This document shows positions 19,142-28,445 of a stretch of DNA of 64,000 nucleotides, piece by piece (position 1 is the first letter of the stretch; every line of letters starts with the position of its first letter). Made by a program: the position numbers and the translations under genes. The notes beneath the pieces are model-generated. The model did not search any database and was not told the origin of the DNA. It saw nothing but the letters and a program-made list of their open reading frames with translations. The stretch comes from Thermoflexus sp042408815. Lineage in GTDB: Bacteria > Chloroflexota > Anaerolineae > Thermoflexales > Thermoflexaceae. Where the stretch lies: NCBI RefSeq assembly GCF_042408815.1, contig NZ_JBHOQR010000003.1:1-64000 (forward strand), given 5' to 3'.

Positions 19142-19531
19142 ATGGGCTCTGTGATTTTATACATCGAAGATAATTTTGAAAACCGATTACTGGTTCGGCG
19201 GATCCTGGAGGCCGAGGGGTATCAGGTAGTGGAAGCGGAGGATGGGCCCAGAGGGCTGGATCTGGCTCGCTCCATGCGCCCCGATTTAATCCTGGTCGAT
19301 CTCCATCTACCGGATATCGATGGCTATGAGCTGGTCCGCCGGTTCAAGCAAATGCCGCATCTCCAGGGAGTCCCTATCATCGCCCTCACGGCCGATGTCA
19401 TCCGCGGCACGCGGGAGCGCGCCCTGGCCACCGGGTGCGATGGCTATATTCCCAAGCCGATCGATGTGGACGCGCTGCCGGAGCAGATCGCAGCTTTCTT
19501 AAAGAGCGAGGAGACGCCTCATGGCCGGTGA
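19142..19531 (+). CDS. single-domain response regulator (CheY-like)
   Basis: A 129-residue stand-alone receiver domain with the acidic pocket (IED near residue 10), the phospho-acceptor Asp53 in LVDLHLPD, and the conserved lysine in PKPID (about 108). No output domain is present, so it acts by protein contact or phosphotransfer. AGGAGG lies 4 nt before the ATG at 19142. Its end overlaps the next receiver gene by 11 bp, and the giant hybrid kinase follows. The three genes form one operon, and this receiver is a likely partner of that kinase. Confidence 0.9.
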   Translation: MGSVILYIEDNFENRLLVRRILEAEGYQVVEAEDGPRGLDLARSMRPDLILVDLHLPDIDGYELVRRFKQMPHLQGVPIIALTADVIRGTRERALATGCDGYIPKPIDVDALPEQIAAFLKSEETPHGR

Positions 19532-19952
19532 ACCGATCCAGCATTCGGTGGATCCCCGCGAAGCGACAATCTTGGTGGTGGAGGACAACCTCCAGAACTT
19601 CGTGCTGATCGCGCGCCTTCTAGGCTATCTAGGGGTGCGGAACATCCAGTGGAAAGCCTCCGGTTGGCAGGTCCTGGAGTTCGCCGGACAGCTGCCCCGG
19701 ATCGATCTCATCCTCCTGGACATTCATCTGCCTTATGAGGATGGCTATGAGGTGCTTCGCCAGATCCGCGCGGATCCCCGCTTTCAGGGAACCCGGGTGG
19801 TAGCCGTATCGGCGGAGGCCACCGAAGACAATATGCGGCGAGCCCGGGAGGCTGGCTTCGACGGCTTCATTGGCAAGCCCATCGACCCGGATGCCTTCCC
19901 GGATCAGATCCGGCGGATCCTCGCGGGCGAGGGCGTTTGGACCCTCGGGTGA
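19521..19952 (+). CDS. single-domain response regulator (CheY-like), second copy
   Basis: A 143-residue receiver protein with a short N-terminal extension, VVEDN acidic pocket (about 19-23), acceptor Asp67 in LLDIHLPY and the lysine in IGKPID (about 119). It starts inside the end of the preceding receiver gene and is followed 11 bp later by the hybrid kinase start, so translation is probably coupled through all three genes. The two receivers differ clearly in sequence, so they are not a recent duplication. Confidence 0.9.
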   Translation: MAGEPIQHSVDPREATILVVEDNLQNFVLIARLLGYLGVRNIQWKASGWQVLEFAGQLPRIDLILLDIHLPYEDGYEVLRQIRADPRFQGTRVVAVSAEATEDNMRRAREAGFDGFIGKPIDPDAFPDQIRRILAGEGVWTLG

Positions 19953-19963
19953 AGGAGGGCTGC

Positions 19964-22900
19964 ATGGTCACGCTGGATTGGGGCTCGTGGCCCCTGCGTT
20001 GGAAGTTCCTGGCTGGTTTCATTCTAATCGTTCTGGTGAGCGTGGTCGGAACGGTGGAGGTGGCCCAGCGCTTGCTGGGGAGCGCTCTGCAGCGTCGGAT
20101 TGTGGAAGAATTCCGGGGGGTGGCCCAGGCCCAGCGAGCCGCTCTGGAACGGGAGCTCTGGCATCAGATTGAGCTGCTTAGCGGTTGGTCGGAAGAGGAG
20201 TCCCTGGTCTCCAAGGCGCTGGATCACTCCACCCGTTATGTGGACCCCGAGCGACGAGCTTATATGCTCCAGCAGGAGGAGTTGATCTGGAGAACGCAGC
20301 CCGACTCCGCGTTGCGGCACGATATCCTCCGGGGCCCCGCGGCCGATGTCCTCCGTGGCATGCGAGGCCGGCTGAGCGGGCATCTTCATTTGCTCCTCAC
20401 GGATTCCTATGGCACCCTGACGGCAGCCACAGAGCCTCCCCGCGCCTATCGTTTCGATCAGGAGCCTTGGTGGCAGGCGGCCTGGAATCGTGGACAGGGC
20501 GCCCCGTATATCAGCGATTTCCGGTTCGATGAAGACCTTCAGACCACCGTCGTCTATCTGGCGGTTCCAGTTTACCGTCAGGACACGCATCAGGCGGTCG
20601 GGGTGTTGCGGAGCGCTTACAGCGTCTCCCAGATCCTCAGCCTGTTGAACCAGTTTCAGACCGGACGTACCGGCCGGGCCTTGTTGCTGGATGCGGACGG
20701 CGCGGTCTTGCTGGATCCCCGTGGTATTTTGCAACGGGAACAGCGGCTTCCGGGCCTCCCCATAAGTCGCCAGGATCTGGCCCGCTCGGAGGGGGTTCTG
20801 CTCACTCCAAACTGGCTCATCGCCTACAGCCGTGTAGGCCCATGGATTGCCCATCAGCTTCCGTCGCTGGAGTCGCATGGATGGACGCTGGCAGTGGTCC
20901 AGGAGGAGAACGAGGCTCTGGATCCGGTTGGGCAATTGGGGCGTCAGGCGCTGATCTGGATGCTGATCTTGGGCTCCTTTGCCATTGGCCTCGCCTTCCT
21001 GGCCTCCGCTTCCCTCACCCGGCCGCTTGGGGAACTGACGGAGGCGGCGCGGCGTATGGGCGCGGGACAGCTCAACGTGCGGGTCCCGGTCACCTCGCGG
21101 GATGAGTTGGGTGTCCTCGCGGAAACGTTCAACGCGATGGCCCTCCGGCTGCGGGATCTCTATCAAAATCTGGAGCGCCGGGTGCAGGAGCGGACCCATC
21201 AGTTGCAAACCGCGGCGGAGATGGGCCGCGCTATCGCCTCGACGCTGGATCTGGATGAGCTCCTGCGCATGGCCGTCAACCTGATCCGGGATCGTCTGGG
21301 GTATTACCATGTCTCGGTGTTTCTGATCGATGAGAGCGGCCGGTGGGCCGTGTTGCGCGAATCCACCGGGGAAATCGGCCGCAAATTGAAGGAACGGGGA
21401 CATCGACTCGAGGTGGGCGGGCTCAGTCTCATCGGATGGGTGACGGCGAACGGGCGGCCGCGTGTGGCCCAGCGGACGGCGGAGGACCCTGTGCATTTCA
21501 AGAATGAGTTGCTTCCGGAGACCCGTTCGGAAGCCGCTTTCCCGCTGAAGATCGGAGACCGGATCATTGGCGCCCTGGATGTTCAAAGCACCCTCGAGGA
21601 AGTCTTTGATGCCGGCGCCGTCTCAGTGTTGCAGATCCTGGCCGATCAGCTGGCGGTGGCCATCGAGAACGCCCGGCTCTATCAGCAGGCCCAGGTGGCC
21701 CTGGAGGAGACCCAGGCCCTGTATCAGGCAAGCCGGGATCTGACTGCTGCGACATCCATTGAGACGGCGGCCCGGGTCCTCCTGGCCCACCTTCCCATCC
21801 AGGGGGTGGACCGCTATGTCCTGGCCCTGGTGGAAGATCCGGAGGCCCAGGGGGAGGAGCGAGTCATCCAGGTCCGTTTGATCTGGGATCGGGAACGGGG
21901 ACTCTTCAGCGAGCCCCGACGGTATACGGTGGCCGAGCTGCCCATCATCGGTCGGGAGGTCACGCGGGAACCCCTCTTCATCTCCGATGTGGCCACCGAT
22001 CCGTGGCTGGACGAAGTCAGCCGCGCGTTCTATCTCCGGCATCGTGTGCGTGCCATCGTCTTCTTCCCCCTGTGGGCTGGCGATGCCTTCTGGGGCTGGC
22101 TGATCGCCCAGGGGGTCCAGCGCCCGCTGGAACTGGAAGATCGAGCCATCCGCCGGGTGCAGACGCTGGCGGACACCGCGGCTGTGGTGTTGCAGAACCG
22201 GCGCCTCTTTGAGCTGCTGGAGCAGCGGCTCCGGGAGCAGGCGTTGCTCTATGAAGTGGCTGCTTCGCTGGCGGAGGCTCCCGGATTGGAGGCGTTGCTG
22301 ACGCGGATCTGTCGGGCTTTCGCTACGGGCCTGGGGGCAACCAGTGCCTATGTGGCCCGAGAGGCTACGGATGGACAGGGCTTCTTTGCTGTCAGCGAGT
22401 TCTACGCTCCCGAAGCGGCTCCGGAGGAGCGCATCTCCGACGTGGGCACTTATTATCGTTATGAGGACTATCCGCTTTATGCCCAGATGCGTTGGACGAG
22501 GCAGCCGGTGGTGCTGCGCCGGAACGAGCTGGAGGCTCGGGGAGCACCGGAAGCACAGCTCCTGGCCCGATATGGCGGTCGAACCGTGTTGCTGATCCCC
22601 CTGGTGGTCGGGGAGCAGTATTACGGGCATGTGGAAGTCTGGGACAGCCAGCGGGAGCGCTGGTTCTCAGCGGAGGAGCTCCGACTGGCTGCGGCGCTGG
22701 CCCATGGGGCGGCCCTGGCCCTCCAGCGGCAGGAGCTTTTCGAGGAGGCTGCTCGCCGGGCGCGCCTGTTGCAAGCGGCGGCGGAGGTCAGCCGGATCGC
22801 GGCCACCATCTTGGATCCCGACCGGCTGATGGCGGAGGCCGTCGAGCTCATCCGGGATCGCTTCGATTATTACTATGTGGGCTGGTTCGTTCCCGATGCG

Positions 22901-25756
22901 GATCAAAAATGGATGGTGCTGGCCGCCGGCACGGGGGAGCCCGGCCGGGTCATGAAGGAGCGAGGGCACCGACTGGAGATCGGCGGGCGATCCATGGTGG
23001 GCTGGGCCGCCGCCCATCGGCGGGCTCGAATTGCCCTGGATGTGGGCGCAGAGCCCGTTCGCTTCGCTAACCCCTTGCTCCCTTTGACCCGCTCGGAGAT
23101 CGCCCTGCCGATGATGGTGCGCGGGGAGCTGGTCGGGGTCCTGGACATTCAATCCGAACAACCAGCCGCCTTCACCGAGGAGGACATCCGGGCCCTCCAG
23201 GTGATGGCCGATCAGCTGGCGACGGCCTGGCAGAACGCCCGGCTCTACGCCCAGGCTCAGACCCGGGCTCAGGAGCTGGCGACGCTCCATCGCCTGGCGG
23301 TAGAGTTCTCCCGTTCTCTGAATCTCACGGACATTCTGGAAACGGTCTGCCGGGCTTTCGTGGAGGTGCTGGGAGCGGATCACAGTGGAGCTGCGCTGTG
23401 GGAGAGGGGACAAAATGTCGGCGTGGTGGTGGCCGAGCATCCCCCACGGGGTTTCCTGGGGGTCCGGATCCAGATCGATAATGCGTTCACCCGGCAGGTG
23501 ATGGAGACGGGCGAGCCCCAGTGGGCCTTCGATGTCCGTCAGGATGAGCGCCTGGAGGCCACCGGGCCTTTGCTGACGAGCTTGGGGATCCGCTCCATTG
23601 CCGTCGTTCCCCTGATTGCCCGAGGCCAGGTGATCGCCACGGTGGGGCTGGATTATATGCGGGCCCATCATGCCTTCACGCCTGAGGAGCTGCGCCTGGC
23701 TCAAACGATCGCCCAGCAGGCCGCTGTCGCCTTGGAGAACGCGCTCCTGTATGAGCAGGCCCAGCGGCAGGCCCGGCGGATCCAGACGGCGGCGGAGATC
23801 TCCCGGATTGTGGCAAGCGTCCTGGAAGTGGAGACGTTGCTTCAGCAGGCGGTGGATCTGGTGCGCGAGCGCTTCGACTATTACTATGTAGGCGCCTTCC
23901 TCCTGGACCCGTCAGGGGAGTGGGCAGTTCTGCGAGCGGGCACCGGCGAGGCCGGCCGGCAGATGGTCGCCCGGGGACACCGCCTGCGGGTCGGTGGGGA
24001 ATCCATGATCGGCCAGGCATGCGCCCGCAGGGAGCCGGTGATCGCTCAGGATGTGAGCGAGGCGGAAGCTCGCTATATCAACCCCCTGCTTCCCGACACC
24101 CGTGCAGAGATGGCGCTGCCCCTGATTGTAGGCGACCGGGTCCTGGGAGCGCTGACGATTCAGGCGGATCGTCCCCACGCGTTCTCCCCGGAGGATCTCA
24201 CGGTCCTCGGCATCGTGGCAGACAGCCTGGCGGTGGCCCTCCAGAACGCCATGCTCTATGAAGAGCAGAAGCGCACAGCCGAGCGCCTGCGGGAGCTGGA
24301 CCGCTTGAAGACCCAGTTCATCGCGAACATGTCTCATGAGCTGAGGACGCCGCTGAACTCCATCATCGGCTTCAGCCGGGTGATCCTGAAGGGCATTGAT
24401 GGGCCGCTGACGGAGGCCCAGCGGCAGGACCTCACAGCGATCTACAACGCCGGGCAGCATCTGCTCGGCCTAATCAATGACATCCTCGATCTCTCCAAGA
24501 TCGAAGCCGGCCGGATGGAGCTCCAGTTCTCCGAAGTGGACATGCGAGAGATCATCCGCGGCGTGATGTCCACTGCAGTTGGCCTCGTCCGCGACAAACC
24601 CATCGAGTTGCGCCAGGAGGTCCCGGAGGATCTCCCGCCAGCCTGGGCCGATGCCCAGCGGGCCCGCCAGATCTTGCTGAATCTGGTTTCCAATGCCGCC
24701 AAGTTCACCGAGCGCGGCTTCATTGCGGTGCGCGCCTGGGCGGATGAAACCTTCGTGACGATCGCGGTTCAGGACACCGGGATCGGGATCCCGAAGGAGA
24801 AATATGAGGAGATTTTCCAGGAATTCACCCAGGTGGAAAGCGGGACCATCCGACGGTATGGCGGAACCGGGTTGGGCCTGGCGATCGCCCGGCGCCTGGT
24901 GGAACTGATGGGTGGCCGGATCTGGGTGGAGAGCGAGGTGGGAAAGGGCTCCACGTTCTTCTTCACGCTCCCAAGGGTTCGTCCCTCTGCTCCGGCGGAA
25001 CGTCGCTCCGGCCGGCCGGTGGTCCTGTGTGTGGATGACGATCCGGGCGTGATCACTCTTTATCGACGCTATCTGGAGAAGCACGGCTTTGAGGTGATCG
25101 GCCTCACGGATCCTCAGGATATCCTGGAAGTTGTGCGACGGGTTCGCCCGGATGTCATCACGCTGGACATCATGATGCCCCAAAAGGATGGCTGGGCCGT
25201 CCTTCAGGAATTGAAGACCGATCCGGAAGCCCGCCGGATTCCCGTGATCGTCTGTTCTATCGTGGATGAACGTGGGCGGGGTTTCAGCCTGGGGGCGGCA
25301 GAGTATCTGGTCAAGCCCTTCACTGAGGAGGAGCTGCTGGAGGCCATCCAGCGGGTGGACGGCCGGCCCGGGCCGCTCCGGGTCCTCGTCATCGACGATT
25401 CGGAAGCGGATCGTCAGCTCATCCGGCGGGTTCTGGAGCGCATGGGCGGCTATCAGATCCTGGAAGCCTCCGGAGGGGAGGAAGGAACAGCCCTGGCCCG
25501 CCGAGAGCGGCCCGATCTGGTGATCCTGGATCTGATGATGCCGCAGATGGACGGCTTCATGGTGGTGGAGGCGCTGAAAGAGGATCCGGCGACCCGATCT
25601 ATCCCGATCATCGTGCTAACGGCGAAGTCTTTGACCGAGGAGGATCGCCAGCGGCTGAATGGACGGATCGAGGCGCTGCTTCAAAAGTTCGGGGTGGATC
25701 CGGAAGCTCTCCTCGAGGAGATTGTGGAGGTGTTGCAGAAGCCCCGGTCCCCGTGA
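19964..25756 (+). CDS. giant hybrid sensor histidine kinase (Cache-HAMP-6xGAF-HisKA-HATPase-2xREC)
   Basis: A 1,930-residue membrane sensor kinase. Order read from the sequence: transmembrane helix (about 12-32), extracytoplasmic dCache-like domain (about 40-310), second helix (about 325-350), HAMP (about 350-405), six GAF domains (about 414-570, 575-755, 760-930, 935-1095, 1105-1265, 1270-1425), HisKA with phospho-accepting His1458 in NMSHELRTP, HATPase with DTGIGIP and GGTGLGLA (about 1560-1670), and two receivers with Asp1735 and Asp1856. GAF 1, 4 and 6 share motifs such as RGHRLxxGG and are close paralogues. The ATG at 19964 has GGAGG 5 nt upstream. The ligand is unknown; phosphorelay to the two small receivers upstream is likely. 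Confidence 0.9.
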   Translation: MVTLDWGSWPLRWKFLAGFILIVLVSVVGTVEVAQRLLGSALQRRIVEEFRGVAQAQRAALERELWHQIELLSGWSEEESLVSKALDHSTRYVDPERRAYMLQQEELIWRTQPDSALRHDILRGPAADVLRGMRGRLSGHLHLLLTDSYGTLTAATEPPRAYRFDQEPWWQAAWNRGQGAPYISDFRFDEDLQTTVVYLAVPVYRQDTHQAVGVLRSAYSVSQILSLLNQFQTGRTGRALLLDADGAVLLDPRGILQREQRLPGLPISRQDLARSEGVLLTPNWLIAYSRVGPWIAHQLPSLESHGWTLAVVQEENEALDPVGQLGRQALIWMLILGSFAIGLAFLASASLTRPLGELTEAARRMGAGQLNVRVPVTSRDELGVLAETFNAMALRLRDLYQNLERRVQERTHQLQTAAEMGRAIASTLDLDELLRMAVNLIRDRLGYYHVSVFLIDESGRWAVLRESTGEIGRKLKERGHRLEVGGLSLIGWVTANGRPRVAQRTAEDPVHFKNELLPETRSEAAFPLKIGDRIIGALDVQSTLEEVFDAGAVSVLQILADQLAVAIENARLYQQAQVALEETQALYQASRDLTAATSIETAARVLLAHLPIQGVDRYVLALVEDPEAQGEERVIQVRLIWDRERGLFSEPRRYTVAELPIIGREVTREPLFISDVATDPWLDEVSRAFYLRHRVRAIVFFPLWAGDAFWGWLIAQGVQRPLELEDRAIRRVQTLADTAAVVLQNRRLFELLEQRLREQALLYEVAASLAEAPGLEALLTRICRAFATGLGATSAYVAREATDGQGFFAVSEFYAPEAAPEERISDVGTYYRYEDYPLYAQMRWTRQPVVLRRNELEARGAPEAQLLARYGGRTVLLIPLVVGEQYYGHVEVWDSQRERWFSAEELRLAAALAHGAALALQRQELFEEAARRARLLQAAAEVSRIAATILDPDRLMAEAVELIRDRFDYYYVGWFVPDADQKWMVLAAGTGEPGRVMKERGHRLEIGGRSMVGWAAAHRRARIALDVGAEPVRFANPLLPLTRSEIALPMMVRGELVGVLDIQSEQPAAFTEEDIRALQVMADQLATAWQNARLYAQAQTRAQELATLHRLAVEFSRSLNLTDILETVCRAFVEVLGADHSGAALWERGQNVGVVVAEHPPRGFLGVRIQIDNAFTRQVMETGEPQWAFDVRQDERLEATGPLLTSLGIRSIAVVPLIARGQVIATVGLDYMRAHHAFTPEELRLAQTIAQQAAVALENALLYEQAQRQARRIQTAAEISRIVASVLEVETLLQQAVDLVRERFDYYYVGAFLLDPSGEWAVLRAGTGEAGRQMVARGHRLRVGGESMIGQACARREPVIAQDVSEAEARYINPLLPDTRAEMALPLIVGDRVLGALTIQADRPHAFSPEDLTVLGIVADSLAVALQNAMLYEEQKRTAERLRELDRLKTQFIANMSHELRTPLNSIIGFSRVILKGIDGPLTEAQRQDLTAIYNAGQHLLGLINDILDLSKIEAGRMELQFSEVDMREIIRGVMSTAVGLVRDKPIELRQEVPEDLPPAWADAQRARQILLNLVSNAAKFTERGFIAVRAWADETFVTIAVQDTGIGIPKEKYEEIFQEFTQVESGTIRRYGGTGLGLAIARRLVELMGGRIWVESEVGKGSTFFFTLPRVRPSAPAERRSGRPVVLCVDDDPGVITLYRRYLEKHGFEVIGLTDPQDILEVVRRVRPDVITLDIMMPQKDGWAVLQELKTDPEARRIPVIVCSIVDERGRGFSLGAAEYLVKPFTEEELLEAIQRVDGRPGPLRVLVIDDSEADRQLIRRVLERMGGYQILEASGGEEGTALARRERPDLVILDLMMPQMDGFMVVEALKEDPATRSIPIIVLTAKSLTEEDRQRLNGRIEALLQKFGVDPEALLEEIVEVLQKPRSP

Positions 25757-25765
25757 GCCTCTGGC

Positions 25766-25794
25766 TTGGCACCCCATGTGGCTTATGCTATCCT
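25766..25794 (+). promoter_or_regulatory. sigma-70 promoter of the aspS leader
   Basis: TTGGCA (25766-25771), 17-bp spacer, TATCCT (25789-25794). It lies just after the kinase stop codon and points to aspS. The transcript would begin near 25801, about 270 nt before the aspS ATG. Confidence 0.6.
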
Positions 25795-25828
25795 TTTTTT
25801 CGTTGGAAGGCAGGAGGACACAGGCACC

Positions 25829-25930
25829 ATGGTGGAAGGGAGCGATCAGGCTTTGAACCGAGAGGAGGAGGGAAACAACGCCTCCCAGGCCTCACCGGCG
25901 GGAGGCGGTAGATCTCCTTGGACGCTCTGA
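25829..25930 (+). CDS. possible 33-codon leader ORF before aspS
   Basis: The ATG at 25829 opens a 33-codon frame ending in TGA at 25928-25930, inside the predicted aspS leader. AGGAGG lies about 12 nt upstream, further than ideal. The peptide is rich in Glu, Gly, Ser and Asn and has one Asp codon only, so it does not look like a classical aspartate attenuator peptide. It may be chance. Confidence 0.2.
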   Translation: MVEGSDQALNREEEGNNASQASPAGGGRSPWTL

Positions 25931-25952
25931 AGGGGGAAATGAGAGAAATCCG

Positions 25953-25993
25953 GCCTGGGCCGCCTGCCCGCAGAGAGGCGGCCCAGGCTTTTT
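25953..25993 (+). terminator. intrinsic terminator in the aspS leader
   Basis: A perfect 13-bp stem (arm GCCTGGGCCGCCT, 10-nt loop) is followed directly by TTTTT. It ends 78 bp before the aspS start. Together with the promoter at 25766 it bounds a transcript of about 190 nt. It either ends the kinase operon or acts as an attenuator for aspS. A second hairpin (GCCTCCC/GGGAGGC, 25880-25906) lies upstream. Confidence 0.85.
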
Positions 25994-26071
25994 ACGTCAG
26001 CCCTCGGATGGCGAGCAGCGGCGGAGCCATCTACTCGTTATCCCCAGATAAAGCGCGGACAGGAGGCCTCG

Positions 26072-27847
26072 ATGTTGAAGACCCATGGATGTGGCGAATT
26101 GCGCCTGACCCACGTCGGCCAAATTGTGGAGCTGGCCGGCTGGGTTCATCGCCGCCGGGATCATGGGGGATTGATTTTTATCGATCTGCGGGATCGGAGC
26201 GGTCTGGTGCAGGTGGTGGGCGATCCCTCCCGTTCGGCCCCCGCCCATGCCGTCCTCGATGAGGTCCGCCTGGAGTATGTGATCCAGATCCGCGGGCTGG
26301 TCCGCCGACGGCCGGTCGGCGCGGAGAACCCCAACCTGCCGACAGGAGACATCGAAGTCGAAGCGCACGAGGTTCGCATTTTGAACCCCGCACGGCCCTT
26401 GCCCTTTTCCATTGATGACGATGGCCGGCGGATCGACGAGGCCGTCCGCCTGCGCTATCGCTATCTGGATTTGCGCCGGGCCCGGATGCAGCGAAACCTG
26501 ATGCTGCGCCACCAGACCACCCGGGCTATCCGGGATTACCTCGACGCCCGAGGGTTCGTAGAGGTGGAAACGCCTATCCTGATCAAGAGCACGCCTGAGG
26601 GCGCACGGGATTTCATTGTTCCAAGCCGCCTCCATCCGGGGAAGTTTTATGCACTCCCCCAGTCCCCGCAGCAGCTCAAGCAGCTGCTCATGGTGGCGGG
26701 CCTGGAAAAATATTATCAGATCGCCCGGTGTTTTCGCGATGAAGATCTGCGAGGCGATCGGCAGCCGGAGTTCACCCAGCTGGATCTGGAGATGTCCTTT
26801 GTGGAGCGGGAGGATATCCTCCAGCTCGTTGAGGGCCTGCTGGTCGAAGTGGTGCAGCGGGTGACGCCCCATAAGCGCTTCCGCGTCCCTTTCCCCCGCC
26901 TCACCTATGCGGAGGCGATGGCCCGCTACGGCTCGGACAAACCGGATCTCCGCTTCGGCATGGAGCTGGTGGATCTGACGGATGTGTTCCGGGAAAGCGC
27001 GTTTGAGGTGTTCCGGGCCGCGGCGCGGAGCGGAGGCCAGGTGAAGGCCTTGCGAGTCCCCGGATGCGCAGGCTACAGCCGCCGGGAGATCGATGAGCTG
27101 ACAGCCTATGTGAAGTCGCTGGGCGCGAAAGGATTGGTCGCCCTGGCTTTTACCGGCGATGGCGTGAAAGGGGTTGCCGCGAGGTTCCTCACTGAGGGAG
27201 AACAGGCAGTCATCGCGGAGCGAACCGGCGCCGGGGTGGGGGATCTTATCTGCATGGTGGCGGATGCGCCGGAGACCGTCGCCAAAGCCCTGGGGGGACT
27301 GCGGTTGCTCTTTCGGGACCGGTTGCGCCTGGCGGATCCGAATGAGTTTGCTTTCGCATGGATCCTGGAGTTCCCAATGTTTGAATGGAACGAGGAAGAG
27401 GGGCGCTGGGAGGCCATGCATCATCCTTTCACCTCGCCGATGGATGAGGATCTGGATCGCCTAGAGACAGATCCCGCATCCGTCCGGGCGAAAGCCTATG
27501 ATATCGTGTGTAACGGATATGAGATCGGTGGGGGGAGCATCCGGATCCATCGCCGGGATGTCCAGGAGCGGGTCTTCCGGCTGCTGGGCTACACGCCGGA
27601 GCAGGCGCGCGCCCGGTTCGGCCATCTGCTGGAAGCCTTCGAGTTCGGTGCCCCGCCTCACGGGGGGATCGCCCTGGGACTGGATCGTCTGGTGATGCTC
27701 CTGGCCGACGAGCCGAACATCCGGGAGGTCATCGCTTTCCCGAAAACGGCCAGCGCGACGGATCTCCTCTTCGACGCCCCGTCCGAGGTGGATGAGCGTC
27801 AGTTGCGGGAGCTTCATATTCGGGTGATCCGGGAGGAGCAGGGATAA
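26072..27847 (+). CDS. aspS: aspartyl-tRNA synthetase
   Basis: Class II synthetase that charges tRNA-Asp, and possibly tRNA-Asn if it is non-discriminating. The 591-residue length is the bacterial type with the extra GAD domain (about 290-410). Seen are the N-terminal OB-fold with GWVHRRRDHGGLIFIDLRDRSG-like anticodon-binding sequence, motif 2 with CFRDEDLRGDRQPEFTQLD (about 215-235), and motif 3 with GGIALGLDRLVM (about 533). AGGAGG lies 5 nt before the ATG. A promoter and a full intrinsic terminator precede the gene, so expression may be controlled in the leader. A short hairpin (AGCCAG/CTGGCT, 27851-27866) follows the stop codon. Confidence 0.97.
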   Translation: MLKTHGCGELRLTHVGQIVELAGWVHRRRDHGGLIFIDLRDRSGLVQVVGDPSRSAPAHAVLDEVRLEYVIQIRGLVRRRPVGAENPNLPTGDIEVEAHEVRILNPARPLPFSIDDDGRRIDEAVRLRYRYLDLRRARMQRNLMLRHQTTRAIRDYLDARGFVEVETPILIKSTPEGARDFIVPSRLHPGKFYALPQSPQQLKQLLMVAGLEKYYQIARCFRDEDLRGDRQPEFTQLDLEMSFVEREDILQLVEGLLVEVVQRVTPHKRFRVPFPRLTYAEAMARYGSDKPDLRFGMELVDLTDVFRESAFEVFRAAARSGGQVKALRVPGCAGYSRREIDELTAYVKSLGAKGLVALAFTGDGVKGVAARFLTEGEQAVIAERTGAGVGDLICMVADAPETVAKALGGLRLLFRDRLRLADPNEFAFAWILEFPMFEWNEEEGRWEAMHHPFTSPMDEDLDRLETDPASVRAKAYDIVCNGYEIGGGSIRIHRRDVQERVFRLLGYTPEQARARFGHLLEAFEFGAPPHGGIALGLDRLVMLLADEPNIREVIAFPKTASATDLLFDAPSEVDERQLRELHIRVIREEQG

Positions 27848-28019
27848 GGGAGCCAGCGGCCTGGCTGCCCATCCTGCTCCTCCCACCCGGTTTGCCCGAA
27901 GGATTCGTTTTGATTAAACTTTCCCTCAAAGGATGTGGCGGGGGGGGGTAGGCGCGAGCGTCCTCGCGGAAGCCATGCCCAGACCCCGGTGGAGGGCGTA
28001 GTCCAAAGGGGGGCGCCTC

Positions 28020-28445
28020 ATGGCGGACAGGGATCAAAGAAAAATCCGCATTGTGTGCATCGAAGACAGTCTAGATATGATCAACCTGATCCGGCTGATT
28101 GTCACTCGAAGGGGCTATGAGCTAGTCGGGTGGGCAACCGGAGGTGTGGAGGGCATCGAGGTCATCCGGCGGGAGAAGCCCGATCTCGTCCTGCTGGATC
28201 TGATGATGCCTGACATCGACGGCTGGGAAGTTTACCAGCAGATGAAGGCCGATCCGGAGTTGCGGAACATCCCGGTGATCGTGGTCACGGCCCGAGCGCA
28301 GCATGTCGACCGCATTCTGGGGCTCCACATCGCCCGGGTGGATGATTATCTGACGAAGCCTTTTGGACCCTCTGAGCTGATCGCCAGCATCGAGCGGGTG
28401 ATGAGCCGTTCTTCCCCTGCGGAGTCCAATCAGGAGCAGGCTTGA
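28020..28445 (+). CDS. single-domain response regulator
   Basis: A 141-residue receiver domain with IED acidic pocket (about 14-16), acceptor Asp60 in LLDLMMPD and the lysine in TKPFG (about 116). The C-terminal tail is short and shows no output domain. GGGGGG precedes the ATG. Its stop codon shares one base with the start of the CinA-like gene (TGATG), so the two are translated together. No kinase is adjacent; the nearest is the giant hybrid kinase upstream of aspS. Confidence 0.88.
   Translation: MADRDQRKIRIVCIEDSLDMINLIRLIVTRRGYELVGWATGGVEGIEVIRREKPDLVLLDLMMPDIDGWEVYQQMKADPELRNIPVIVVTARAQHVDRILGLHIARVDDYLTKPFGPSELIASIERVMSRSSPAESNQEQA

Noticed and set aside
20024..21586. 520-codon open frame on the minus strand
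   Set aside because: Antisense to the giant sensor kinase; low-complexity product.
25801..25993. T-box riboswitch upstream of aspS
   Set aside because: The layout fits, but the conserved T-box sequence (AGGGTGGNACCGCG-like) before the terminator is missing and no specifier stem could be drawn. Kept only as an unknown leader.
25801..25993. 6S RNA
   Set aside because: Length fits (about 190 nt with promoter and terminator), but the 5' and 3' parts are not complementary enough for the long 6S hairpin with central bubble.
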